Source of the DNA: Bacteroidetes bacterium UBA5697
GTDB lineage: Bacteria; Bacteroidota; Bacteroidia; B-17B0; Aurantibacillaceae
NCBI GenBank assembly: GCA_002420145.1
Contig: DIHL01000055.1
Location: forward strand, 34,913-98,912
Direction: 5' to 3'
Length of the DNA stretch: 64,000 bases
Below, piece after piece: positions 32,678-41,312 of the stretch. Under the pieces are notes generated by a model. The model was given only the letters and a program-made list of their open reading frames with translations. It was not told where the DNA came from and did no database searches. Positions within the stretch are counted from its first letter, which is position 1. Each line of letters begins with the position of its first letter. The position numbers were made by a program, and so were the translations under genes.

Positions 32678-34636
32678 ATGAAATTATACTTACCATATAG
32701 CAACAGTTTAACAGAATACAAACGATTTTTAACCCGCGAAGTAAAATGTGGAGATATAGGAATTGGTGGCAATAATCCTATTCGTTTACAAAGTATGACC
32801 ACTACCGATACCATGGACACAAAAGCTACAGTAGCTCAAAGTATTCGTATGATTGAAGCGGGTTGTGAATTAGTACGAATTACCGCGCCAAGTATAAACG
32901 AAGCGAAAAATTTAGAGGTCATCAAAAAAGAATTGGTAGCTGCTGGTTATCATACACCTTTAGTTGCCGACATCCATTTCACGCCTAACGCTGCAGAGTT
33001 TGCCGCTAGAGTTATTGAAAAAGTGCGAGTGAATCCTGGTAACTACGCCGATAAGAAAAAATTTGAAGAAATAGAATATACTGACTCTGCCTACGAACAA
33101 GAATTAGAAAGAATCAGACAACGTTTTACTCCTTTAGTAAATATTTGTAAAGAGTATGGAACTGCCATGCGAATTGGCACTAATCATGGTTCTTTGAGTG
33201 ATCGTATATTGAGTAGATATGGCGATACTCCATTAGGAATGGTTGAATCTGCTTTTGAATTTTTACGTATTTGCGAAGATTTGAACTACCACAATATTGT
33301 CATTTCAATGAAAGCAAGTAACACACAAGTGATGGTGCAAGCTTACCGTTTGTTGGTTCAAAAAATGATAGAAACTAATAGTAATTATCCTTTGCATTTA
33401 GGTGTAACAGAAGCTGGCGATGGTGAAGATGGTAGAATTAAATCAGCTGTAGGAATTGGCACTTTATTGGAAGATGGTTTAGGAGATACAGTTCGCGTGT
33501 CATTAACAGAAGATCCTGAATTTGAAATACCAGTAGCAAAAGCGTTAGTAGATAGATATAGCTTCGACAAGCTCAGTCACCATAAAGCAATTGAGCCTCT
33601 TCAAACAGAAGGAGGTAAAGTAAAATTATCCTATAATCCTTATGATTACCAAAGACGAGAATCAAATGCTGTTTTAAATATTGGAGGGCATAACGTACCG
33701 CGAATTATAGCTGATTTTAGTGAGAGAGAAAGTATTAGTCCTGCTACATTTTTCCCTGCTGGATATAACTATTCCGTCCCAATGGATAAATGGAATATCA
33801 ATGATATCGCTTGTGATTATGTTTATGTAGGTAATAATCATGTTGATTTTGAAATTCCTGGTACACTAGGGATTATATACAATTCAGAGGCATGGAAAGA
33901 TTTAGAAAAACCACTAAGACAGTACCCTCTATTTTGCGGAGAGGAATTTTTTAAAAGTGAAAAAACGCATCCTGAATTAAATTTCGTTGCTATAACAAAA
34001 GAAGTTTTAACACCTGAATTTATTTCGAAAATAAAAAACTCAACTAATATTGTTTTAATAGCAGACAGTTTTAATCCTCATGCTATGCCTGAGTTGAGAC
34101 GAGTTTTTATTTCGTTGGCTGAGCAAGGAATTTCATTACCAATAATTATAAAACGAAATTATAAAGACTTATCTGAGCAAGATTTTCAATTAGGTTCATC
34201 AGCTGAAATAGGCGCTTTGCTATTAGATGGCTTAGGTGATGGGCTTTGGATAAAACAACAAAATTGCACTTCTCCACAAGTGGCAAATTCAACAGCTTTC
34301 GGAATATTACAAGCTACAAGAACTCGCATTAGCAAAACAGAATACATTTCATGTCCAAGTTGCGGAAGAACCTTATTTGATTTACAAGAAACAACTCAAA
34401 AAATACGTGAACGAACCGACCATTTAAAAGGAATTAAAATTGGAATCATGGGTTGTATTGTAAACGGACCTGGTGAAATGGCCGATGCTGATTATGGATA
34501 TGTAGGAGTTGGAGTTGGGAAAATTTCTTTATACAAAGGAAAAGAAGTAGTGAAGAAAAATGTACCAAGCGATAACGCCGTGAACGAATTAATTGATTTA
34601 ATTAAAGAGCATGGTAATTGGGTTGAAAAATCCTAA
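32678..34636 (+). CDS. ispG: 4-hydroxy-3-methylbut-2-enyl diphosphate synthase, long form
   Basis: MEP-pathway enzyme that reductively dehydrates MEcPP to HMBPP using a [4Fe-4S] cluster. At 652 residues it is the long form with an extra domain between the TIM barrel and the cluster domain, typical of Bacteroidota and plastids. Visible blocks are NPIRLQSMTTTDTMDTKATV, VRITAPSINEA, VADIHFTPNAA, VRVNPGNYAD, and the cluster ligands in ISCPSCGRTLFDLQ and IGIMGCIVNGPGEMADADYG. Residues 295-302 (SFDKLSHH) derive from a REP-like sequence (33561-33580). This is the same element as in gcvP. It follows the cyclase gene by 116 nt. Confidence 0.96.
   Translation: MKLYLPYSNSLTEYKRFLTREVKCGDIGIGGNNPIRLQSMTTTDTMDTKATVAQSIRMIEAGCELVRITAPSINEAKNLEVIKKELVAAGYHTPLVADIHFTPNAAEFAARVIEKVRVNPGNYADKKKFEEIEYTDSAYEQELERIRQRFTPLVNICKEYGTAMRIGTNHGSLSDRILSRYGDTPLGMVESAFEFLRICEDLNYHNIVISMKASNTQVMVQAYRLLVQKMIETNSNYPLHLGVTEAGDGEDGRIKSAVGIGTLLEDGLGDTVRVSLTEDPEFEIPVAKALVDRYSFDKLSHHKAIEPLQTEGGKVKLSYNPYDYQRRESNAVLNIGGHNVPRIIADFSERESISPATFFPAGYNYSVPMDKWNINDIACDYVYVGNNHVDFEIPGTLGIIYNSEAWKDLEKPLRQYPLFCGEEFFKSEKTHPELNFVAITKEVLTPEFISKIKNSTNIVLIADSFNPHAMPELRRVFISLAEQGISLPIIIKRNYKDLSEQDFQLGSSAEIGALLLDGLGDGLWIKQQNCTSPQVANSTAFGILQATRTRISKTEYISCPSCGRTLFDLQETTQKIRERTDHLKGIKIGIMGCIVNGPGEMADADYGYVGVGVGKISLYKGKEVVKKNVPSDNAVNELIDLIKEHGNWVEKS
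33561..33580 (+). repeat. REP-like insertion inside ispG
   Basis: It begins gcttcgacaagctcag, 16 bases identical to the element in gcvP (minus strand of 6780-6795), and continues tcac as in the intergenic copies near 59416. It encodes SFDKLSH in the segment linking the barrel domain to the inserted domain and leaves the frame open. Confidence 0.7.
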
Positions 34637-34654
34637 TTATTAAGTAAAAGGGAT

Positions 34655-35359
34655 TTGAATTTTAGTATAAAATATTTAAGTGTTGTATTTCTTTTTATTA
34701 GTGTTTATGGCACTAGTCAAAACAACGCACAAAAAGCGAAAGAAAATTTTTACGCTAAAAATTACCAATTAACTATTGAGGAAATTAATTTAATAAATTC
34801 ATCTGAAATAAATTTTGACAGCATTTTATACATCAAAGCTTATTCTCAAATAAAACTTAATCAACTCAAAGAAGCTAATATCAGTATTTCTCAACTACTA
34901 CAAATTAATCCTAATTACTATGAAGTATATTTTTTAAAGGGTTTAATTTTTGCCAAAAAAGAAAAATATGCGGATGCTATTTCTAATTTTAATAAGGTGA
35001 TTGATGCTAATCCAAAACATGACAAAGCTTTGTATAACATGGCTTTAGCAAAAGGCTTATTAGAAGATTACACAAATGCTATCAAAGACTTAGACAAATG
35101 CATCACCATTAATCCAAATTATGCCATGGCATTTTATAATAGAGCTTATTGGCAAGAATTATCTGAAAATTATACAGCAGCAATAGCAGACTATAAGAAA
35201 GCTATAGAACTCGATCATCATTATTCAGAAGCATACACTGCACTTGCTTATGTATATTCGCAAAACGGAGATAAAACCAATGCTTGTGAGACCTTACAAG
35301 TAGCCAAAAACGAAGGTATTGAAACTGCCAATGATTTAATTCAATTGTTTTGTAAATGA
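34655..35359 (+). CDS. Exported TPR-repeat protein
   Basis: A 234-residue protein with a signal peptide (MNFSIKYLSVVFLFISVYGT, cleavage near SQNNAQ) and five or so tetratricopeptide units. Clear examples are YYEVYFLKGLIFAKKEKYAD, HDKALYNMALAKGLLEDYTN, YAMAFYNRAYWQELSENYTA and YSEAYTALAYVYSQNGDKTN. I accept a TTG start at 34655 because it gives a normal signal peptide and no in-frame ATG precedes the signal. It should be periplasmic and act as a scaffold. It overlaps the next gene by 4 nt (ATGA), so it is coupled to a T9SS type B cargo and a PorP/SprF gene. Confidence 0.85.
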   Translation: MNFSIKYLSVVFLFISVYGTSQNNAQKAKENFYAKNYQLTIEEINLINSSEINFDSILYIKAYSQIKLNQLKEANISISQLLQINPNYYEVYFLKGLIFAKKEKYADAISNFNKVIDANPKHDKALYNMALAKGLLEDYTNAIKDLDKCITINPNYAMAFYNRAYWQELSENYTAAIADYKKAIELDHHYSEAYTALAYVYSQNGDKTNACETLQVAKNEGIETANDLIQLFCK

Positions 35360-35907
35360 TAAAATATCTGTACATATCTATTACATTATTAATTAGTTTC
35401 GTTTCTATTCAAGCTCAAAATCTATCTGTTAGTTTTTCAAAAAATGAACAGGCATGTGTTTTAGGAGAGGCCTCGATTCAAATAATTTCTGGTGCACAAC
35501 CTATTCAAATTTTATGGAGTAATGGTTCAACTTCAAATAAAATTGAACAACTACAGGATGGTAATTATTCAGTTACAATAACTGATGATTTAAATCAAGA
35601 TACAACCATAAATTTCACTATAGATGCCATTACTTGTGAGCCTGCATTAGAAACCCATTTTACTCCTAATGGCGATGAGTTTAATGATACTTGGAATATT
35701 AGTAGGATAGAATATTTTCCAAATTTTGAACTATTTGTATACAATCGATGGGGTCAATTAGTACATAGTCAAGCAAACGAATTTATTCCATGGGATGGAA
35801 GAAGTTTAACCATCCCTACACCAGATGCAACTTATTACTATATCTTATTTTTAGATCGATCTAATAAAAAAGAATTTATGAAAGGAGACGTCAGTATTGT
35901 AAGATAA
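35356..35907 (+). CDS. Small T9SS type B cargo (SprB-like repeat plus CHU_C domain)
   Basis: A 183-residue secreted protein. The signal peptide is MIKYLYISITLLISFVSIQA. Residues about 30-90 form one SprB-like repeat unit (QPIQILWSNGSTSNKIEQLQ, DGNYSVTITDD). Residues about 98-183 are the gliding-motility-associated C-terminal domain: THFTPNGDEFNDTWNI, FELFVYNRWGQLVHS and FIPWDGR, a type B T9SS sorting signal. It is unusually short for this class, whose members often exceed 1000 residues, so it is nearly all sorting signal. Its stop codon shares a base with the start of the PorP/SprF gene. Confidence 0.9.
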   Translation: MIKYLYISITLLISFVSIQAQNLSVSFSKNEQACVLGEASIQIISGAQPIQILWSNGSTSNKIEQLQDGNYSVTITDDLNQDTTINFTIDAITCEPALETHFTPNGDEFNDTWNISRIEYFPNFELFVYNRWGQLVHSQANEFIPWDGRSLTIPTPDATYYYILFLDRSNKKEFMKGDVSIVR

Positions 35908-36866
35908 TGAGAAGTTTAACATTCATAATTACACTTTTTAGTTTAGTGAGTTTTGCGCAACAAACTACTCAGTATACACAATTTACATTTAATAAATATG
36001 GCTATAATCCAGCGGCAGCGGGCTCCAATATAAATTCTGGAATAGAAGTTATTGTTGGAGGTAGGCAACAATGGATAGGTTTTGATAATGCACCAACAAC
36101 TAATTTTTTGAGTGCTAATTATACCATTAAACCTCAAAGAAGTTATAAACGTTGGCATAACTTGGGTTTATATTTATCAAGAGACAAAGCTGGAATATTT
36201 AGAAGTGAAAGCTATTACCTTTCATATACTCTTCATTTACCATTAACTAATAAATATAATATATCATTTGGTGTTTTTGCTGGTGTAAGAAATTTCGCAT
36301 TAGATAGAGGCATAATATCAACTTCAGATCCAGTTTACGGTGCCACCTACCCTAGTTATTTTTTCACCTATCCTGATTTTATACCTGGGATTAGACTTTA
36401 TAGTAAAAAGTTTTTCATAGATGTATCTATACAGCAACTATACAAAAACAGGCTTTCTCAAGGTGATAAACAAATTGGAAATAAATCCGTCTTAGCACAA
36501 CAACTTTATATTTCATTGGGAAAAAAATTCTTTTTAGATAATGGATTTACAATTGTGCCAGCTATTAACATTCATAGTTCATTTGTAAATATTCCAAGTA
36601 TGGAATTAAACGTAATGGCTTATTACAAAAAAAGAATTGGAATTGGTGCCACACTTAGAAATAAAGATTTTATTTCTGGTATTTTTCAAATACGATTTTT
36701 TAAAAATATGACAGCTGGCTTTGCATACGATTATAGCATCAATCGTTTAAATAAAGCTACTCCAAACACTGTCGAATTCTTGCTAGGTATAACTCCAATG
36801 ATGACTGCAATGGGAGCAGAGAAAGGTAAACATAATGTGGCTAAATGTCCTAACTTTGATTTTTAA
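35907..36866 (+). CDS. PorP/SprF-family outer-membrane protein (cargo-linked copy)
   Basis: A 319-residue PorP/SprF beta-barrel with signal peptide MRSLTFIITLFSLVSFAQ. The family signature is QTTQYTQFTFNKYGYNPAAA, followed by GRQQWIGFDNAPTTNFLSAN. Family members encoded next to type B cargos (SprF with SprB) are needed for secretion and surface attachment of that partner. The one-base overlap with the small CHU_C gene strongly suggests such a pair. It is distinct from the core porP at 30555. The C-terminal tail KGKHNVAKCPNFDF is an unusual soluble extension. Confidence 0.92.
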   Translation: MRSLTFIITLFSLVSFAQQTTQYTQFTFNKYGYNPAAAGSNINSGIEVIVGGRQQWIGFDNAPTTNFLSANYTIKPQRSYKRWHNLGLYLSRDKAGIFRSESYYLSYTLHLPLTNKYNISFGVFAGVRNFALDRGIISTSDPVYGATYPSYFFTYPDFIPGIRLYSKKFFIDVSIQQLYKNRLSQGDKQIGNKSVLAQQLYISLGKKFFLDNGFTIVPAINIHSSFVNIPSMELNVMAYYKKRIGIGATLRNKDFISGIFQIRFFKNMTAGFAYDYSINRLNKATPNTVEFLLGITPMMTAMGAEKGKHNVAKCPNFDF

Positions 36867-36883
36867 TCATCTCAATTTGTATT

Positions 36884-38308
36884 TTGAATAAACCCTTAAA
36901 TAGTCAATCGTTCGTTTCTATATTTTTAAGCTATTTAAGTTTCACACCGACTCAAGACCAAAGTACGCTTATTAGTTTATTGGCTGAGTTCATGTCAAAT
37001 AACAATGAACGTGAAATCATGGTAATTAAGGGATACGCAGGTACTGGAAAAACAAATATGGTAGCCGCATTATCAAAAACTTTACCATCCTTTAAATGGA
37101 GAAGTGCGTTGTTAGCGCCAACCGGAAGAGCGGCAAAAGTTTTGTCAAATTATTCCGAAAAGCCTGCACAAACAATTCATAAAAAAATATTTCGAAAAAT
37201 ACCGACCAACGATGGAGGTGTGCAATTTACTCTAGCAGAAAATTTGCATCGTAATACTGTTTTTATTGTTGATGAAGCATCGATGATAGGACTAGATAAT
37301 CCAAACTCTGAATCTGTTTATGGAAGTTTATTGGAAAGTTTATTTGAATACGTTTACTCAGGTGATAATTGTAAATTAATTTTAGTAGGAGATACGGCTC
37401 AATTGCCTCCTGTTGGCAGTAATGAAAGTCCTGCTTTAAATATTGACTACTTAAAAGCTGCTTATCATTTCAACATCAAACATATTGAACTAAAACAAGT
37501 GGCTCGTCAACAAGACGCTAGTGGAATATTAGTAAATGCAACGCATCTAAGAGAATGCATTGATAATGAAAGCGATGAGTTTCCAAAACTTCAAACTTTT
37601 AAGGATGTTGTGAGATTAAGTGGAGATGAACTAGAAGATGCCTTAAATAATGCCTATAGTAAATATGGATTTAATGATGTGCTGATTGTAACAAGAAATA
37701 ATAAACGTGCTAATTTATTTAATCAAGCTGTGAGAACTCGAATTAGATATATGGATGATGATTTGTGCGGTGGAGATTTAATGATGGTAGTAAAGAACAA
37801 TTATTTTTGGCTTGATGAAAAAACAGAAGCTGGATTTATAGCCAATGGTGATAGCTTACAAATCAAAAAAATTACGGCAAGAAGAGAGCTCTACGGTTTT
37901 AATTTCGCTGAATGTATTGTTGAATTATGTGACTATCCAAATTCTCCAGAAATCACATTAAACCTTCTATTAGATTCGATCAACACAGATACTTCAGCCT
38001 TAACAAAAGAACAACAACAGTTCTTGTTCGAAGCCGTCATGGAAGATGTGGCCGACCAACCAATAAAAGGGTTACGTATGGCTTACCTGAAAAAGAACCC
38101 TTACTTTAATGCTTTACAAGTTAAATTTAACTATGCGGTTACTTGCCACAAAGCACAAGGCGGACAATGGCCCTGTGTATTTATAGACCAAGGATATTTA
38201 ACCAAAGAAATGCTGAATGTAGAATATATTCGTTGGTTATATACTGCCTTTACCAGAGCAAGCGAAAAGGTATATTTAATGAATTTTTCAGACGATTTTT
38301 TCGATTAA
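36884..38308 (+). CDS. RecD/Dda-like superfamily 1 DNA helicase
   Basis: A 474-residue ATP-dependent helicase. N-terminal FTPTQDQSTLISLLAEFM is a Q-motif-like start. Walker A is IKGYAGTGKTNMV, motif Ia is LAPTGRAAKVLS, Walker B is FIVDEASMI, motif III is LILVGDTAQLPPVGS. The C-terminal UvrD_C_2 segment has VTCHKAQGGQWPCVFI and WLYTAFTRASEKVYLM. The size fits the short RecD-like/Dda group, with no RecBC partner nearby, so a repair or replication-fork role is likely. The chosen start is a TTG at 36884, because the next ATG would remove the nucleotide-site helix. It follows the PorP gene by 17 nt but is functionally unrelated. Confidence 0.88.
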   Translation: MNKPLNSQSFVSIFLSYLSFTPTQDQSTLISLLAEFMSNNNEREIMVIKGYAGTGKTNMVAALSKTLPSFKWRSALLAPTGRAAKVLSNYSEKPAQTIHKKIFRKIPTNDGGVQFTLAENLHRNTVFIVDEASMIGLDNPNSESVYGSLLESLFEYVYSGDNCKLILVGDTAQLPPVGSNESPALNIDYLKAAYHFNIKHIELKQVARQQDASGILVNATHLRECIDNESDEFPKLQTFKDVVRLSGDELEDALNNAYSKYGFNDVLIVTRNNKRANLFNQAVRTRIRYMDDDLCGGDLMMVVKNNYFWLDEKTEAGFIANGDSLQIKKITARRELYGFNFAECIVELCDYPNSPEITLNLLLDSINTDTSALTKEQQQFLFEAVMEDVADQPIKGLRMAYLKKNPYFNALQVKFNYAVTCHKAQGGQWPCVFIDQGYLTKEMLNVEYIRWLYTAFTRASEKVYLMNFSDDFFD

Positions 38309-38397
38309 AGAGTGTAAAAGCTCCAAATATTTTCAATTTATAGCCATTAAAGTATATCAAATTCGTTATATTCGCATGATACAATTTGAAGCATAGA

Positions 38398-39537
38398 ATG
38401 GCGACTCTTACCAAAAAAATACAAATGGTTGACTTAAAAGGTCAATACGAAAAAATAAAATCAGAAGTTGATGCAGGAATACAAGAAGTAATAAATACAA
38501 CTGCATTTATTAATGGACCAGCAGTCAAAGAATTTCAAGCAGATTTAGAAAAATATTTAAATGTAAAACATGTTATTCCATGTGCTAATGGAACAGATGC
38601 ATTACAAATTGCCATGATGGCTTTAGATTTAAAGCCAGGCGACGAAGTCATTACAGCAAGCTTTACTTATGTAGCAACGGCTGAAGTAATCGGTCTTTTA
38701 GGATTAACCCCAGTTTTAGTAGATGTTTATCCTGATACATTTGACATTAATATTGAAGCAATAGAAAAATCTATTACTCCAAAAACAAAAGCCATTGTAC
38801 CAGTTCATTTATTTGGGCAGTGTGCCGATATGGAACGTATCATGGCTTTAGCTAAAAAACATAATTTATATGTGATTGAAGATGTAGCTCAAGCCATTGG
38901 CGCTGATTATACATTTAGTGATGGATCAAAAGCTAAAGCAGGAACTATTGGAACCATTGGCTGTACATCTTTCTTTCCAAGTAAAAATTTAGGTTGTTAT
39001 GGTGATGGAGGTGCAATGTATACTAACGATGATGCACTGGCAAAAAAATCACGTATGGTTGCACATCATGGACAAAGTGTACAATACGTTCATGATGTTT
39101 TAGGTGTTAACTCTCGTTTAGATACCATACAAGCAGTTGTACTAAAAGCAAAATTAAAGCACTTAGATGAATATGCAGCTGCTCGTAACAAAGCCGCAGA
39201 CTATTATGATAAAGCATTAGCCAATCATCCAAAATTAAAAACACCTGTAAGAGCAAAAAACTCAACGCATGTGTTTCACCAATACACCTTACAGTTAAAT
39301 GGTGTTGATAGAACAAAATTAAGAGAGCAATTAGCAGAACGTGGTATTCCAGCAATGATATACTACCCCATTCCATTGCATGAGCAAAACGCTTACAAAA
39401 GTGACCGTTTTAAAAAAGGAGATTTTCCGGTAACAGAAAAACTATGCGCCACGGTTTTATCATTACCTATGCATACAGAAATGGATGAGGAAACTTTAAA
39501 ATATATTACAGATAACCTAATACAATTAGTTAATTAG
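38398..39537 (+). CDS. DegT/DnrJ/EryC1 family sugar aminotransferase
   Basis: PLP-dependent nucleotide-sugar aminotransferase, 379 residues from the ATG at 38398. A TTG four codons earlier is less likely. Diagnostic blocks are QMVDLKGQYEKIKSEVDAG, FINGPAVKEFQADLEKYLNV, ANGTDALQIAM, DEVITASFTYVATAEVI, EDVAQAIGAD and the PLP lysine in TSFFPSKNLGCYGDGGA. The pattern is closest to WbpE/PseC-like enzymes that aminate 3- or 4-keto UDP sugars for surface glycans. It opens a nucleotide-sugar gene set (ugd, uxs), interrupted by a small four-helix-bundle gene. Confidence 0.92.
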   Translation: MATLTKKIQMVDLKGQYEKIKSEVDAGIQEVINTTAFINGPAVKEFQADLEKYLNVKHVIPCANGTDALQIAMMALDLKPGDEVITASFTYVATAEVIGLLGLTPVLVDVYPDTFDINIEAIEKSITPKTKAIVPVHLFGQCADMERIMALAKKHNLYVIEDVAQAIGADYTFSDGSKAKAGTIGTIGCTSFFPSKNLGCYGDGGAMYTNDDALAKKSRMVAHHGQSVQYVHDVLGVNSRLDTIQAVVLKAKLKHLDEYAAARNKAADYYDKALANHPKLKTPVRAKNSTHVFHQYTLQLNGVDRTKLREQLAERGIPAMIYYPIPLHEQNAYKSDRFKKGDFPVTEKLCATVLSLPMHTEMDEETLKYITDNLIQLVN

Positions 39538-39555
39538 TCAATGTGACTATTAGAC
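39531..39555. repeat. Left inverted repeat of the four-helix-bundle unit
   Basis: It begins taattagtcaatgtgac, overlaps the stop codon of the aminotransferase gene and ends 1 nt before the next ATG. Its reverse complement matches 39943-39969 at about 21 of 25 positions. Inside it, agtcaatgtgact forms a small hairpin. Confidence 0.7.
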
Positions 39556-39556
39556 A

Positions 39557-39928
39557 ATGGAACAAAAAGATAACACCATATTAAAACTAACAATAGAATT
39601 TTCTATTGAGGTAATATCTTTTGTTGAGAAACTAGAAGAAAAAAGAAAATTTGTCGTAGCTAATCAATTATTAAAATCAGGAACATCAATTGGAGCAAAT
39701 GTGCATGAAGCACAAAATGCAGAAAGTAAATCAGACTTTATCCATAAATTAAAGATTGCCCATAAAGAAGCAGATGAAACAATGTATTGGTTAACCATTT
39801 GCGAACAGGCTAGTTCTTATCCAACAAGTGAATTAAAAGAAAAATTGCAAATAATTATAAAAATATTATCCAAAATAATCGCATCAACAAAAAACAATTT
39901 AAAAAATAAAACAACAATTTCAGTCTAG
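39557..39928 (+). CDS. Four-helix bundle protein (S23 / 23S rRNA IVS-protein family)
   Basis: A 123-residue helical protein of the family first seen as ORFs in intervening sequences of 23S rRNA genes. The defining motif is LLKSGTSIGANVHEAQNAES followed by DFIHKLKIAHKEADETMYWL. The biochemical role of the family is not settled. It forms small oligomeric bundles and recurs in many copies as stand-alone genes in Bacteroidota. Here it is inserted between the aminotransferase and ugd, flanked by 25-nt inverted repeats, which resembles a mobile unit. A copy of the repeat without a gene occurs at 51991-52025. Confidence 0.9.
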   Translation: MEQKDNTILKLTIEFSIEVISFVEKLEEKRKFVVANQLLKSGTSIGANVHEAQNAESKSDFIHKLKIAHKEADETMYWLTICEQASSYPTSELKEKLQIIIKILSKIIASTKNNLKNKTTISV

Positions 39929-39942
39929 TGAGCATTGTCGTA

Positions 39943-39969
39943 TAGACTAATTGTCACATCAACTAATTA
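39943..39969. repeat. Right inverted repeat of the four-helix-bundle unit
   Basis: This is the partner of 39531-39555 in inverted orientation. Its reverse complement begins taattagttgatgtgac. It sits 14 nt after the four-helix-bundle stop and 5 nt before the ugd ATG at 39975, so the whole 440-nt unit fits exactly into the intergenic space. Confidence 0.7.
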
Positions 39970-39974
39970 GAAAT

Positions 39975-41297
39975 ATGAAAGTAGCAATTGTAGGAACAGG
40001 ATACGTAGGGTTAGTAACAGGTACATGTTTTGCCGAAGTTGGCATGGATGTAACGTGTATTGATATTGATCAAAAGAAAATTGATAATTTACATAAAGGC
40101 ATATTACCAATATACGAACCTGGTTTAGATGAAATGGTAAAACGTAACGTTGAGAAAAAACGTTTACATTTTTCTACTTCTTTAAAAGATAGTATTCAAG
40201 GTGCCGAAGTGGTATTTATTGCAGTTGGCACACCTCCTGACGAAGACGGTTCGGCTGATTTAAAATATGTATTAGCTGTTGCTGCCAGTGTAGGTGAGCA
40301 TATGCAACATCCTTTAGTTGTGGTAACAAAATCAACTGTGCCAGTTAGTACTGCCGAAAAGGTTAGAAAAGCATTAGCTGAGCAATTAGCAAAACGTGGT
40401 TCTAATTTAGATTTTTATGTTGCTTCAAATCCAGAGTTCTTGAAGGAAGGAGCTGCTATTGAAGATTTCATGAAACCTGATAGAATCGTAGTTGGAGTTG
40501 ACAGACCTGAGGCAGAAGAATTGATGCGTAAATTATATAAACCATTTTTAATGAACGGACATCCAATTTATTTTATGGATATTCCTTCGGCTGAAATGAC
40601 TAAATATGCAGCAAACGCTATGTTAGCCACAAAAATTAGTTTCATGAATGACATAGCAAACCTTTGTGAAATTATGGGTGCAGATGTAAACATGGTACGT
40701 AAAGGTATTGGTAGTGATACACGTATTGGAACTAAATTTATTTATCCTGGTGTTGGATATGGTGGAAGCTGCTTCCCTAAGGATGTAAAAGCATTAATTA
40801 AAACAGCTAAAGAAAATAAGTATGACATGCGCATTTTAAATGCTGTTGAAAATGTAAACGAAAGTCAAAAAGAAGTATTATTTGATAAAGTAAAAAACCA
40901 TTTTAACGGTGATTTAAAAGGAAAGAAATTTGCTTTATGGGGCTTATCATTTAAACCAAAAACGGATGATATGCGCGAAGCACCTTCATTAGTTATTATT
41001 GAAAAATTATTAAAAGCGGGTGCTAGTGTAGTAGCTTACGATCCTGTAGCGATGGATGAAGCAAAACATACTTTAAAAGATACAATTGAATATTCATTAG
41101 ACATGTATGATACATTAAACGGAGCAGATGCTTTATTAATTGTAACAGAATGGCCAGAGTTTAGAGCTCCTGATTTTGATGAAATCAACAAACGTTTAAA
41201 ACAAAAAACTTTATTTGACGGTAGAAATATTTTTGACCCTCAAGACATGAAAAAAATAGGTTACAGCTATTACTGTATTGGAGTTAGAACTAACTAA
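39975..41297 (+). CDS. ugd: UDP-glucose 6-dehydrogenase
   Basis: Oxidises UDP-glucose to UDP-glucuronate with two NAD+, 440 residues from ATG 39975 (MKVAIVGTGYVGLVTG). A TTG eight codons earlier lies inside the inverted repeat and is unlikely. The Rossmann motif is GTGYVGLVTG, the catalytic Cys266 lies in GVGYGGSCFPKDVKAL, and NPEFLKEGAAIEDF and ALWGLSFKPKTDDMREAPS are typical. The next gene makes UDP-xylose from the product, so the two enzymes form a UDP-Glc to UDP-GlcA to UDP-Xyl route. The 15-nt gap to uxs indicates cotranscription. Confidence 0.97.
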   Translation: MKVAIVGTGYVGLVTGTCFAEVGMDVTCIDIDQKKIDNLHKGILPIYEPGLDEMVKRNVEKKRLHFSTSLKDSIQGAEVVFIAVGTPPDEDGSADLKYVLAVAASVGEHMQHPLVVVTKSTVPVSTAEKVRKALAEQLAKRGSNLDFYVASNPEFLKEGAAIEDFMKPDRIVVGVDRPEAEELMRKLYKPFLMNGHPIYFMDIPSAEMTKYAANAMLATKISFMNDIANLCEIMGADVNMVRKGIGSDTRIGTKFIYPGVGYGGSCFPKDVKALIKTAKENKYDMRILNAVENVNESQKEVLFDKVKNHFNGDLKGKKFALWGLSFKPKTDDMREAPSLVIIEKLLKAGASVVAYDPVAMDEAKHTLKDTIEYSLDMYDTLNGADALLIVTEWPEFRAPDFDEINKRLKQKTLFDGRNIFDPQDMKKIGYSYYCIGVRTN

Positions 41298-41312
41298 TAA
41301 GAACACGATATT

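Noticed and set aside
39951..39974. Earlier TTG start for ugd
   Set aside because: It falls inside the right inverted repeat and adds eight residues before the conserved MKVAIVGTGYVG start.
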